64,000 nucleotides of DNA from Acidobacteriota bacterium. GTDB lineage: Bacteria; Acidobacteriota; Holophagae; Holophagales; Holophagaceae. The stretch covers positions 124,001-188,000 of the forward strand of contig SXYX01000012.1 of assembly GCA_005788175.1 (NCBI GenBank), written 5' to 3'. Positions 1 through 11,300 of the stretch are shown here, piece after piece. The position numbers were made by a program, and so were the translations under genes. The notes below the pieces were generated by a model. It had not been told where the DNA came from, did no database searches, and saw nothing but the letters and a program-made list of their open reading frames with translations. Positions within the stretch are counted from its first letter, which is position 1, and every line of letters starts with the position of its first letter.

Positions 1-169
1 ATTCATACATTCTAATGACTCCTCGTAAGGATTGAAAACGAATAGGCTCAATGTATCAGTGATGTCCAAGAAACCCAAGGTGAAAAAGATCTTTCTAAGC
101 CCTATTCAGGTCTTAGGCTTTGAAATTTACCTATTTTTAAGCCACCCTTAACCTTGAAGAGTCTCATTT
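1..169. other. Upstream region, nothing recognised
   Basis: No coding frame of note and no strong promoter. A loose inverted repeat (GAATAGG near 41, CCTATTC near 103) has a loop of over 50 nt and is not convincing. Confidence 0.3.
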
Positions 170-1630
170 TTGTGGGGGCTATCCGTGGTTAACAATTGGT
201 CAGAACGAATTCAATCCCGACGTTCAGAATGGGTTGATTTATTGAGAGGTCTGGCTGTAGTTGTCATGATCGAGGTTCACGTTACAAACGTTTGGTATAG
301 CGGAGTAGTTCCAGCTTGGCTAAATTTTGTAAATGGTCTAGTCGCGCCCAGTTTTCTTATGTGTGCAGGTTTCGGCATGACACTCTCCACCTTTCAGCCG
401 GATGGATCCCTTCGTCCATTCAAAGAGGTGATCCCAAGGTATGGTTTTATTCTTTTGTGCGCTTACCTTCTCCATGCGCCTGGGCTTTCGTTAGCCCAAT
501 GGACAGTCCTTAGTACACCCCAACTTTTCAGAGAACTTTTTAAGGTTGATGTGTTGCAATGTGTGATCTTTTCCTTGCTGATTCTTCAATGTCTCGCCCG
601 GTCTATTCGCCATCGTGGCTTTTTTGGTCTCGTCGCTCTTATATTAGGTATTGCAATTGCTTGGCTTTCTCCTTATTTATGGATCACTGACTTTGGTGAA
701 TGGATCAGCCTACCGCTTCGAGGTATCTTCAACGGGCTGCCTGATCGTGGCGTGACAGCACTCTTTCCTCTATTTCCCTGGTTTTCTTTTGTTGCTTTCG
801 GGAGTGCTTTGGGGGGTTTTTATATCCATCAGCGAACGGAAATCCATGAGGGTCAAGTACGGTGGAGTGAATCCACCTTCATCTATACCCTGATGGGCAT
901 GGGTTTAATGATTTGGTTTTGGGGTCAATGGCAAAAAGATACGTGGCTCTGGTCGGGCACTTGGGGCATTGATCCAGATGGTATTGAACGTTTAAATGGC
1001 TGGACACGCCAAGAGCTTTACGCACTTTATAATCAAACACTCCCAAGCGTCATGGAGCGATTAGGCTGGGTCTGTATGATTGGGGGCTTGCTAGGGTTTT
1101 TCAAATCACGCTGGGCTTCATTGCGACTATTTTCACTTCTTGATACTGTCAGTCGCGAGTCCCTATTGGTTTATATTTTGCATCTCCAAATTATTTTTGG
1201 AGTTTTACTTTATCCCTTTGTTACAAACCTCACTGGGTGGACTTGGTATTCTCAAGGCGCAATGGGAACACTAATTTTTATCGTGGTCATCACAGCTGTG
1301 AATCTAATGGCAGCCGTGCAATGGCAAAAAATCCGAAAACGACCCGAAGTAATGCGACGACTTCAATTGCAAGGATTATCACTCCTATTGGTCTGGTTTT
1401 TAGCGGGCCATTGGTGGACTTATATCTACTACCTTAAAAGTCCAGAGTTAGCGACAGAACCCTACCCCTTTCTCAATACTGCACGAATAAGAAAAGGGCT
1501 TATTCCCACCTCTGACGGTATGGCACTCAATGAACAAGAATTCTTGAAAGAAATGAACCGGCGTAAAAAAACCTATTCGGAGGCAACATTGCAAAAAAAG
1601 CTCGAGATTATTCGTCAACGTCAGCCCTAA
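170..1630 (+). CDS. Multi-pass membrane acyltransferase, HGSNAT/DUF1624-like
   Basis: Integral membrane protein of about 486 residues. Near the N-terminus (residues about 19-37) it has the pattern R-x-E-W-x-D-L-L-R-G-L-A followed by E-V-H, which matches the catalytic start of the DUF1624/heparan-alpha-glucosaminide N-acetyltransferase family, where a membrane histidine takes part in acyl transfer. About ten hydrophobic segments follow, and the C-terminal 70 residues are hydrophilic and basic. By family it probably moves acetyl groups across the membrane to a glycan; the substrate is unknown. The start is uncertain: TTG at 170, or GTG at 185, which has a GGGGG stretch 6 nt upstream. It is followed after 5 nt by a glycosidase-like gene, which suggests a joint role in envelope or secreted polysaccharide. 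The family is fairly secure, the exact reaction is inference. Confidence 0.75.
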   Translation: MWGLSVVNNWSERIQSRRSEWVDLLRGLAVVVMIEVHVTNVWYSGVVPAWLNFVNGLVAPSFLMCAGFGMTLSTFQPDGSLRPFKEVIPRYGFILLCAYLLHAPGLSLAQWTVLSTPQLFRELFKVDVLQCVIFSLLILQCLARSIRHRGFFGLVALILGIAIAWLSPYLWITDFGEWISLPLRGIFNGLPDRGVTALFPLFPWFSFVAFGSALGGFYIHQRTEIHEGQVRWSESTFIYTLMGMGLMIWFWGQWQKDTWLWSGTWGIDPDGIERLNGWTRQELYALYNQTLPSVMERLGWVCMIGGLLGFFKSRWASLRLFSLLDTVSRESLLVYILHLQIIFGVLLYPFVTNLTGWTWYSQGAMGTLIFIVVITAVNLMAAVQWQKIRKRPEVMRRLQLQGLSLLLVWFLAGHWWTYIYYLKSPELATEPYPFLNTARIRKGLIPTSDGMALNEQEFLKEMNRRKKTYSEATLQKKLEIIRQRQP

Positions 1631-1635
1631 TTTAA

Positions 1636-2940
1636 ATGCTGAATTTGATGAGACGTTTTGCTGCGACCCTGAGTCTTTTGGGGCTACTACTCGTAGTTAT
1701 GACTACTACGTGTCTAGTACTTAAAAAAATTGATAACTACAAACCCCAAGCTCGAGGAATGGTTCTTGGCCTTTATGCCAATGACCCTAAATTTAATTAT
1801 GGAGAAGCGCTGAGGCGTATGGCGTCTCTCGGTGTTCAGGCAGCAAGTCTCCAATTTATATATTTCATGGATGAATTCTCAAGCCTAGAAATCAAACCAC
1901 ACCCTGTCAATACCCCCACTGATGAGAATCTACGACGTACCATTCGTCAAGCGCGATCGCTCGGTATGCGAGTGATGATTTTCCCTACAATCAATATCCG
2001 TGATGAAGCTCAAAACGAAAAATATTGGCGGGGCAATATAGAGCCTAAGGATTGGAATCCGTGGTGGAATAATTATGAGAAATTTAATCTGCACTTTGCT
2101 CAAATCGCACAAGATGAAGGGGCTGAGTGGTACTCGGTAGGAACCGAGATGGAGAGTTCCCAAAGATTTAAAGAAAATTGGATTCGTATTATCCAATCTG
2201 TGAGAGAAGTTTTCAAAGGAAAAATTACCTATAGCGTTAATTTCGACGCCCAGGACTCTTTTGATTTTGGCGAAGCACTCGATGTCATTGGAATGAATAC
2301 CTACGATCCCATCAGTAAAGATAAAGAGTTCCCCTCTCGAGAAACGATTTATCAACATTGGTGGTGGATTCTATACAAAGCACGAACCTTAGAGGTTCGT
2401 TTTAATAAACCGGTCATGATCACTGAGATTGGGTACGCATCTTCTGAATCAGCGCACCGAGACCCCTGGGATTTTCGAAGCCCTTCCCCTCCATATCCCG
2501 AACGCCAAGCTATTTTAATGGAAGAAGCACTTAATGTTCTCCAACACTGGACAGAAGGAGAGGCAATTTTTTATTATCTTTACGGAGAGGATCTTAAATT
2601 AGGTCTTCGACCCGGGGGTCCCCTCGATACTTCTTTCAGCCCCCTAGGAAAGCCTACCGAGGAAATTTTGAGGTATTTTTTCTCAATGCCTAGATGGAAC
2701 TATGAATTTTGGATAGGCCGATACCCGGTTCCCTCGTCAGCTAAAAATTATGCCATGAACCAAACTGTCCTCAGCAATCTTCGCAGATTAAAGACGGGCA
2801 CACTGCAGGTTCTCCCCCCCTGGATCCTGTTTTGGAGTCAAAAGCATCCCGAAACTTTTAAATCCCTTGAGGAACAGGTAAAAAAAGAGTCCTTAGAAAA
2901 AATTAAGGAAGGACTTCCAAAATTATCTGACACTAAATAG
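1636..2940 (+). CDS. Membrane-anchored glycoside hydrolase, GH113-like
   Basis: Predicted TIM-barrel glycosidase of 434 residues with one N-terminal hydrophobic segment (residues about 9-29), so probably anchored in or exported across the inner membrane. Two acidic motifs fit the GH113 (beta-mannanase type) clan: V-G-T-E-M with Glu about 171 as candidate acid/base, and I-T-E-I-G-Y with Glu about 264 as candidate nucleophile. The tail after residue about 350 is not recognisable. No good Shine-Dalgarno precedes the ATG at 1636; with only 5 nt from the upstream gene it is likely translationally coupled. The upstream membrane acyltransferase suggests that both act on the same glycan, which is inference. 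Substrate (mannan or other) cannot be told from sequence. Confidence 0.7.
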   Translation: MLNLMRRFAATLSLLGLLLVVMTTTCLVLKKIDNYKPQARGMVLGLYANDPKFNYGEALRRMASLGVQAASLQFIYFMDEFSSLEIKPHPVNTPTDENLRRTIRQARSLGMRVMIFPTINIRDEAQNEKYWRGNIEPKDWNPWWNNYEKFNLHFAQIAQDEGAEWYSVGTEMESSQRFKENWIRIIQSVREVFKGKITYSVNFDAQDSFDFGEALDVIGMNTYDPISKDKEFPSRETIYQHWWWILYKARTLEVRFNKPVMITEIGYASSESAHRDPWDFRSPSPPYPERQAILMEEALNVLQHWTEGEAIFYYLYGEDLKLGLRPGGPLDTSFSPLGKPTEEILRYFFSMPRWNYEFWIGRYPVPSSAKNYAMNQTVLSNLRRLKTGTLQVLPPWILFWSQKHPETFKSLEEQVKKESLEKIKEGLPKLSDTK

Positions 2941-4086
2941 ATGACGCAGCTTCGATTGATGACCCCAGGGCCAGCGGTTCTTCTTCCTGAATCTTTAATA
3001 GCCGAAGGAGCTGCTAATTTTCACCATCGCGGATCCGAATTCAAAGATCTTATGGTGCATTGCCAATCCCGACTCCGTCCATTCTTCGGTCTGGGTCCAA
3101 AAGATTGGCCCATTATTGTGACTGCGAGTGGAACGGGTGCTATGGAAGCTGCGTTTATCAATGCAGTAGGTCCGGGAAGTTCCATTGCCGTCTTTCATGC
3201 GGGGCGTTACGGGGAGCGATGGATGAATTTTGCCAGAGCTCACCAAGTGAGTACATTTGAAATGATAGCTCCCGACGGACACACCTTCGACTTATCTAAA
3301 GTAGATCATTTGCTATCCCACGCGCCCTCATTAAAAGCTATTTTCTTTCAAGATAATGAATCCTCAACGGGAACGCGACATCAGACCCATGAATTAATCA
3401 AATTAATACAATATCGTCAACCTCAAGCCCTAATTATTGTTGATGCAATGACTGGATTTGGCGTCCATCCTCTTTCCATACAAGACGGAATTGATGTCTT
3501 AATAACGGGAAGTCAGAAATCTATGGGAATTCATCCAGGCTTAGGATTTTTAGGACTCTCGGAACGATACCTCAATCAACTTGATGATCCCCATCTCCCT
3601 CGTGTATATTTCGATTTACGTCGAGAAGTAGAAGCCCAAAAAAGGCAGGTAACCGCATGGACTCCTGCTATCGGATTAATTGGTGCTCTTGGGAGTTCGC
3701 TCGACCGTATTCATAGTTTGGGAGGCATCAAAACTCTCCAATCCAATGCGCATCTTCTCGCAGAAGCTCTCCGATCAGCATTGACCCATTGGGGTATTCC
3801 ATTATTCTCTCAAAATCCTGGAGATGGGGTAACCGCGTTCCCACTCCCAGAGGCAGGAGATTTCGTTCAACTTCTCAAGAAAGAGGAAAGACTTGTTGTG
3901 GGTTCGGGCCAAGGCGAGCTCGAAGGTAAGATTATTCGTATCGGTCACCTAGGTTTTATTTCGTCGAAGGATATGGTAGCTACGATTGAGGGTATCGAGC
4001 GAACCTTCACTAAAATTGGCGCTCCGTATCACACCGGAGCCCTTCTCAAGGCACAGTTTTTTTTAGAGCAGGCTCCTAAGCTTTAA
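2941..4086 (+). CDS. Class V aminotransferase (alanine/serine-glyoxylate type)
   Basis: PLP-dependent fold-type I aminotransferase of 381 residues, cytosolic. The N-terminus L-M-T-P-G-P and the PLP lysine motif G-S-Q-K-S at about residue 193 are typical of the alanine-glyoxylate/serine-pyruvate aminotransferase group, which also holds PucG and the 'soluble hydrogenase small subunit' homologues. It probably moves an amino group between serine or alanine and glyoxylate or pyruvate. It begins directly after the stop of the GH113-like gene, so it is co-transcribed, but no functional link is obvious. Its 3' end overlaps the convergent SulP gene by 4 nt. Family confident, substrate not. Confidence 0.8.
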   Translation: MTQLRLMTPGPAVLLPESLIAEGAANFHHRGSEFKDLMVHCQSRLRPFFGLGPKDWPIIVTASGTGAMEAAFINAVGPGSSIAVFHAGRYGERWMNFARAHQVSTFEMIAPDGHTFDLSKVDHLLSHAPSLKAIFFQDNESSTGTRHQTHELIKLIQYRQPQALIIVDAMTGFGVHPLSIQDGIDVLITGSQKSMGIHPGLGFLGLSERYLNQLDDPHLPRVYFDLRREVEAQKRQVTAWTPAIGLIGALGSSLDRIHSLGGIKTLQSNAHLLAEALRSALTHWGIPLFSQNPGDGVTAFPLPEAGDFVQLLKKEERLVVGSGQGELEGKIIRIGHLGFISSKDMVATIEGIERTFTKIGAPYHTGALLKAQFFLEQAPKL

Positions 4087-5312
4087 TTTGATGCCGTAAA
4101 TTTACGTTCAATCAAAAAAGTAACAATTAATCCGATCAAGACCCCATTCAATAGTCCGGTTATCAGCACTCCGAGGACTGTCGCTACAAAAGGAGCAAAG
4201 GATTTCCATCCTTGATGCCATAGATCTCGATATATAGAGGGAAGTGTCAAGTTATAGCCAGTAAAAATAAGTACGATAGCTAAAGTAGCCTGAGGAATAT
4301 AGTTGAGCGCCCAAGGAAATAATAAAATGGCTAGGAGTAAGAGCAATCCTTCGGTAAAAAAAGAAAGACGAGTACGGGCTCCTGCATCAACATTGACAGC
4401 GCTTCTTACAATGACCGCTGTAAGTGGAATTGCTCCTAAAATGCCGCAGAAAATATTACCAACACCCTGGGCAACTAATTCACGATCTAAAGGTGTTTTA
4501 CGATTCAATATGTCGCGTTTATCAATCGCTTTCACACATAGTAAAGCTTCCAAGGATGCAAAAATCCCTAGGGGCACTCCTACTTGCCAAATTTTAAGTT
4601 CGGTCAATCGTGACCATTCGGGAAACTTAATACCAGAAAATATATTGGGGGGAATCTGAACCCTTACGATGGCTTCTGAAGAGATCGAGGAAAACTTTAA
4701 AATAACAACTGACAGTAGGGATCCTAAAAAGACTACCCATAGCGAGAGTGGAAGCCCTAGAGGCGCCGATGATTTCTTTTTTAGAATCAGATAAAACGCA
4801 AAACAACAGAGAGAAAGAATGACTGCAGGGATAGAAATATTTACTAAGGTCAGATTCTGAATGGCCACTAAAGCGCTCGCGCCTAATGCAACAGGAATCT
4901 GTTTACCAATTAAAATTAAGCCAAGGCCTGCAATCATGCCTTTCATAACAGTTAAAGGGACATAATTGATCCATGACCCTAATTTAAAAATACCTAAACT
5001 AATTTGAATAAGACCAGCCGCTATGATCGACAAAAGAAACGATTCAAAACTTCCAAGGGTGGCAATACCCGCCGCGGTTATGGCTACTAAACCTGCTTCA
5101 GGTCCAGAGATAGCCAAAGACGAACGACTAAGGCTCGCAACAACGAAGCCTCCTATAACACCCGTTAGAAGGCCTGCCTGAGGGGGTGCTCCCGAGGCAA
5201 TCGCTAAGCCTAAGCACAGAGGTATAGCGACAAGAAAAACAGATAGTCCTGAAAAAAAATCATGGTCTCGCCATGTTTGAAAGACCGTTTTACCTGGAAT
5301 TGAAAGTGACAT
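4083..5312 (-). CDS. SulP-family anion transporter lacking a STAS domain
   Basis: Polytopic inner-membrane protein of 409 residues with 10-12 hydrophobic segments. The early run F-L-V-A-I-P-L-C-L-G-L-A-I-A-S-G and the motif S-G-P-E-A-G-L (usually S-G-P-A-A-G-L) place it in the SulP family, which carries sulfate, bicarbonate or other anions. It ends right after the last membrane segments, so the usual cytosolic STAS domain is absent; such short forms are often annotated as bicarbonate transporters. No carbonic anhydrase gene is nearby to support that. It converges on the class V aminotransferase gene with a 4-nt overlap, and its promoter side faces a tRNA-Ser gene. Family sure, substrate open. 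Confidence 0.85.
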   Translation of the reverse strand: MSLSIPGKTVFQTWRDHDFFSGLSVFLVAIPLCLGLAIASGAPPQAGLLTGVIGGFVVASLSRSSLAISGPEAGLVAITAAGIATLGSFESFLLSIIAAGLIQISLGIFKLGSWINYVPLTVMKGMIAGLGLILIGKQIPVALGASALVAIQNLTLVNISIPAVILSLCCFAFYLILKKKSSAPLGLPLSLWVVFLGSLLSVVILKFSSISSEAIVRVQIPPNIFSGIKFPEWSRLTELKIWQVGVPLGIFASLEALLCVKAIDKRDILNRKTPLDRELVAQGVGNIFCGILGAIPLTAVIVRSAVNVDAGARTRLSFFTEGLLLLLAILLFPWALNYIPQATLAIVLIFTGYNLTLPSIYRDLWHQGWKSFAPFVATVLGVLITGLLNGVLIGLIVTFLIERKFTASN

Positions 5313-5328
5313 AGATTCCTCGATCTAT

Positions 5329-5417
5329 TGGCGGTGGGTGTGAGATTCGAACTCACGGACGGCATAACCGTCGCCGGTTTTCAAGACCGGTGCCTTAGAC
5401 CGCTCGACCAACCCACC
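5329..5417 (-). tRNA. tRNA-Ser (anticodon TGA)
   Basis: Read on the minus strand, the sequence folds as a class II tRNA with a long variable arm. The acceptor stem GGTGGGT pairs perfectly with ACCCACC, followed by discriminator G and an encoded CCA. The anticodon loop CTTGAAA gives anticodon TGA (UCA codons). The T-loop is TTCGAAT. The gene lies between the SulP start and a second tRNA-Ser on the other strand. Confidence 0.95.
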
Positions 5418-5519
5418 TTGAATGAAATAGTTTATCGCCTGAATGGCATTTTCACACTAGAACAGTGGGTTTGGCCTTGTAGAGTCGGCTCATCAAAGTT
5501 AATCTAACTATTCCCCTAA

Positions 5520-5612
5520 GGAGAGTTGCCGGAGTGGCCGAACGGGTTCGCCTGCTAAGCGAATGTTCAGGGTAAACCTGGACCGGGGGTTCGAATCCCC
5601 CACTCTCCGCCA
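5520..5612 (+). tRNA. tRNA-Ser (anticodon GCT)
   Basis: Class II tRNA with a long variable arm. The acceptor stem GGAGAGT pairs with ACTCTCC, the discriminator is G and CCA is encoded. The anticodon loop CTGCTAA gives anticodon GCT (AGC/AGU codons). The T-loop is TTCGAAT. Short frames read on either strand through this gene are not real proteins. Confidence 0.95.
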
Positions 5613-5943
5613 TCCAAATAAAATCTCTTTCGCGATCAAACTCGCGAGGAGCGGGAGCATAGAAATTAAGTTGGTCTCCCAAAATAATTACGAGATTTCG
5701 AATTCCCTTAGCTATATAAAGTTATATACCTTGCAATTATCATTTTTTCTTTTGACAAGCATTAGAGCAATATAATATCTGCTCCCAATTTTTGGCCCAT
5801 GACTTTCTCCAAACCATTTCTCGATGACAAACCTTGCACCGTTTTGAGGGTAAAAAACTTTTATTTCCTTTGAATGAGTTCATGATAGGAAGTTCCAGAA
5901 CCCCTCACTCTCAGCCAAGAATTAGGGGTTTTCGGTTCAAGGA
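5613..5943. other. AT-rich intergenic region, no gene recognised
   Basis: The 331-bp stretch between tRNA-Ser(GCT) and the end of katG is AT-rich. It contains TTGACA at 5752 and TATAAT at 5771, but only 13 bp apart, too close for a normal sigma-70 promoter. A 24-codon ATG frame begins near 5800 but has no ribosome binding site. An inverted repeat near the right end (5899-5930) is listed separately. I see no convincing protein gene. Confidence 0.5.
5899..5930 (+). terminator. Possible plus-strand terminator
   Basis: AACCCCT at 5899-5905 pairs with AGGGGTT at 5924-5930, and four T residues follow within the arm and tail on the plus strand. The 18-nt loop is long. Orientation would end transcription coming from tRNA-Ser(GCT); on the minus strand (katG) there is no T run. 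Confidence 0.3.
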
Positions 5944-8145
<2,202 letters not shown>

Positions 8146-8171
8146 TTACTTCTCCTTGTGGGTGTATTTAA

Positions 8172-8185
8172 GCACTAATGAGTGC
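8172..8185. promoter_or_regulatory. Small palindrome upstream of katG
   Basis: GCACT at 8172-8176 and AGTGC at 8181-8185 form a perfect inverted repeat around AATG, 27-40 bp upstream of the katG start. It could be an operator for a dimeric regulator of peroxide defence or the start of a 5' hairpin. It does not match the classical PerR/Fur or OxyR patterns that I know. Confidence 0.25.
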
Positions 8186-8375
8186 ACTTAGATTATTGCA
8201 TATTGCCGACGGGGTGTTAAAGGGTGGAACCTAGACGGTCAACCGTCACAAAACCCTCATAAAAATCGCTATAGGACTGCTCATTTTTATGGGCATCGCC
8301 ATTCCCATGAGCATCAAGGTAGCGGAATCGGGAGTCCTTTCAAAAGCGACCTCTAAAGTAGGAGAAAATGAACAC

Positions 8376-11300
8376 ATGTCCTTCGTTCATCTTCACCTTC
8401 ATACTGAACATAGTTTATTGGACGGACTCACTCGTATTCCCGATCTCGTCAAGAAAACTCAGGAATCAGGAATGCCAGCCGTTGCTGTCACAGATCACGG
8501 CAATATGTTTGGTATGATGAAACTAATTGATGCTTGCGAGAACACGACTGACGCAAGCGGAGTGATGGCTGTTAAGCCAATCCTAGGAAGTGAGGTATAT
8601 GTTGCCCCTCGATCGCGTTTCGATAAAAAATTAGATGCAAAAAATATTGGCACTGCCGAAGAAGGATTGGAAGATTGCATTGACCCTAGCGGTAGTCGAG
8701 ATGCCGGGTATCATCTCGTTCTACTGGCTAAAAATGCAGTAGGTTTCGCTAATTTATCTAAATTAGTTAGTCGAGGCTATACCGAGGGATTCTATTACAA
8801 ACCACGCGTAGATAAAGAGATTCTTAAAGAGTATTCTGAAGGACTAATTGCCATGTCGGCCTGCCTGGGAGGCGAGGTGCAGGCACGCATTCTTCAGAAT
8901 CGACTTGAGCAAGCAAGCAAAGTGGCGGATGAATATCGAGGAATTTTCGGGGATGATTTTTATTTGGAAATTCAAAATCAAGGTTTGTCATTTAAGAAGG
9001 AACAGGAGTGCATACCCTACCAAATAGAATTAGCTAAAAAACTAGGTATTAAAATGGTCGCTACGAATGATTCGCACTATTTGAATCATGAAGATGCAGA
9101 TCTCCATGACACTATTCTCTGCATCGGTACTCGGGCACAAAAAGCCCAAGATCGTCGTATGCGCTTTATCAATGATCAATTCTATGTGAAAACTCCAGCC
9201 GAGATGGCGGCCATGTTTCCAGACCACCCCGGGTTTCTGGAGCAAACCTTAGAGATTGCCAAAAAGATCGATGTATTCCCAATCAAGCGTAATGCGGCTA
9301 CACCGAGTTTCCCGGTACCAACAGGAATGACCCTCGAGAGCTACTTTGTAGCCACGGCTAAAGAATGGTTTGAGCGACGCGTTAAAGACTGTCGTCCGCT
9401 ATGGGAGGCCAAAAAATTAAAGTATCCTGAGGCAGACTATCGCAAACGACTTCAGCACGAAATTGATACGATTCTAAAAGTTGGATTTCCAGGCTACTTC
9501 CTTATGGTGTGGGATTTTATTTGTAAGGCAAGAGAAATGGCTGTACCTGTGGGTCCCGGACGAGGATCTGCTGCGGGAAGTATCGTCGCATGGGCACTCC
9601 GTATTACTGATATTGATCCTATGGAATATGATCTACTCTTCGAGCGCTTTCTGAATTCTGAACGTGTCTCCATGCCCGATATGGATATAGACTTTTGTCG
9701 TGATGGACGCAGTAAGGTCATTGACTATGTTACAGATAAATACGGGAAGGATCGTGTATCTAATATCATTACTATTAATCAACTCAAAACTAAGGCGGTG
9801 ATCAAAGATGTTTCACGCGTCTATGACAAGGATTTTAATTGGGCTAATAATCTTACAAAATTAATACCTCAAGAACCTGGTAAGCCCATCACTGTCCTAG
9901 AAGCCCTAGAGCGCTCTGATAAATTAAGAGAACGTTATGATAACGACCCCGATGTTAAAAAGATCTTAGATATTTCATCAAAATTAGAGGGGTTGGCTCG
10001 TAATTCAGGAGTACACGCGGCAGGGGTCATCATTGCGCCGGACGAACTGACTAAATTTGCTCCATTATGTATTGATAAAGATAAAAAAGTGATGGTGCAA
10101 TACACCAAAGATGAGGCCGAAAAAGCAGGTCTACTCAAAATGGACTTCCTGGGACTTGAAACCCTAACTCAAATCACTAAAATCCAAAACTACATTGACC
10201 GTCGCCACGGGCAAATAGTGAGTGAAGCCATTCTTCATAACTTTGAAGATCCTAAGACGTTTAAGTTGTTCTCTGAGGCCAATACAGATGGTATTTTCCA
10301 GTTTGAATCTAGCGGTATGAAATCACTCTTAAGACAACTTCAACCTACGCGCTTCGACGATCTGATTGCCCTGAATGCTCTATTTCGACCCGGTCCACTC
10401 GAGGGAGGTGTCGTCGATAGTTTTGTAAAACGTCGCCACGGGCAAGAGCCAATTGAATATCTGATCCCTGAACTCCAGGGGATCCTTGGAAACACCTACG
10501 GGGTAATCGTTTATCAAGAGCAGGTTATGCAGATCGCTAATCTGATTGGTGGATTTTCAATGAGCGAAGCCGATATGCTTCGCAAAGCTATGGGCAAAAA
10601 AGATAAATCCATCATGCGTAAGTTGAGACTTGATTTTCTCAAGAGATCTGTGGAGAAAGGCTTTAATCGAGATAAGATTGGTGAGCTATTCGATTTGATG
10701 GAACATTTTGGCGCCTATGGATTCAATAAAAGCCATTCGGCAGCCTACGCAATGCTAGCCTATCAAACGGCTTATCTTAAAGCTCATTATCCAACTGAAT
10801 TTATGTCAGGCCTCCTCAGTACTAAAGCCGAGCGCACTGATGATATTGTGAAGTATATTCAGGATTGTCGAAGTCAAGGTATCGATATTCTGGGTCCCGA
10901 TATTAATGATTCTGAAAAAGATTTTTCGATTACGCCCTCCGGTCAGATACGTTTTGGACTTGCAGCTATCAAAGGCCTAGGCGAGGCTGCACTCAAGGCT
11001 ATTTTGGAGGCTCGACAACGCGAAAAAGGTTTTAAAGATTTTTCTCACGCCATTCAATCCACAGATTTAGGTAAGGCCAATAAGAAAGTTTGGGAGTCTC
11101 TCATCAAAGCAGGTTGTTTCGAATCACTAGAGTCTCATCGCGCTGCTCTACTCTCCAGTCTTCCAGCTGTTTTAGACTCGGCCTCACGTGCCTCCAAAAG
11201 TCTCCAGGGGATGACTAGCCTGTTTGATGACGTTGAATTGGCCACTATGAGCGAGGGTTTTCGACTGCAGAACGATATTCCTATGTGGTCACGTCGAGAA

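Noticed and set aside
5452-5682. Minus-strand frame containing a 'MAESGGFEPPVQ' peptide
   Set aside because: Antisense to tRNA-Ser(GCT); the same tRNA artefact type.
5752-5930. TTGACA and TATAAT followed by a terminator-like inverted repeat, possibly a small RNA gene
   Set aside because: The two boxes are only 13 bp apart, too close for a sigma-70 promoter, and the hairpin has an 18-nt loop. Kept only as an intergenic note.
8289-8375. Extended N-terminus of dnaE from an earlier ATG
   Set aside because: The 29 extra residues do not resemble DnaE and the ATG at 8376 has a proper ribosome binding site.
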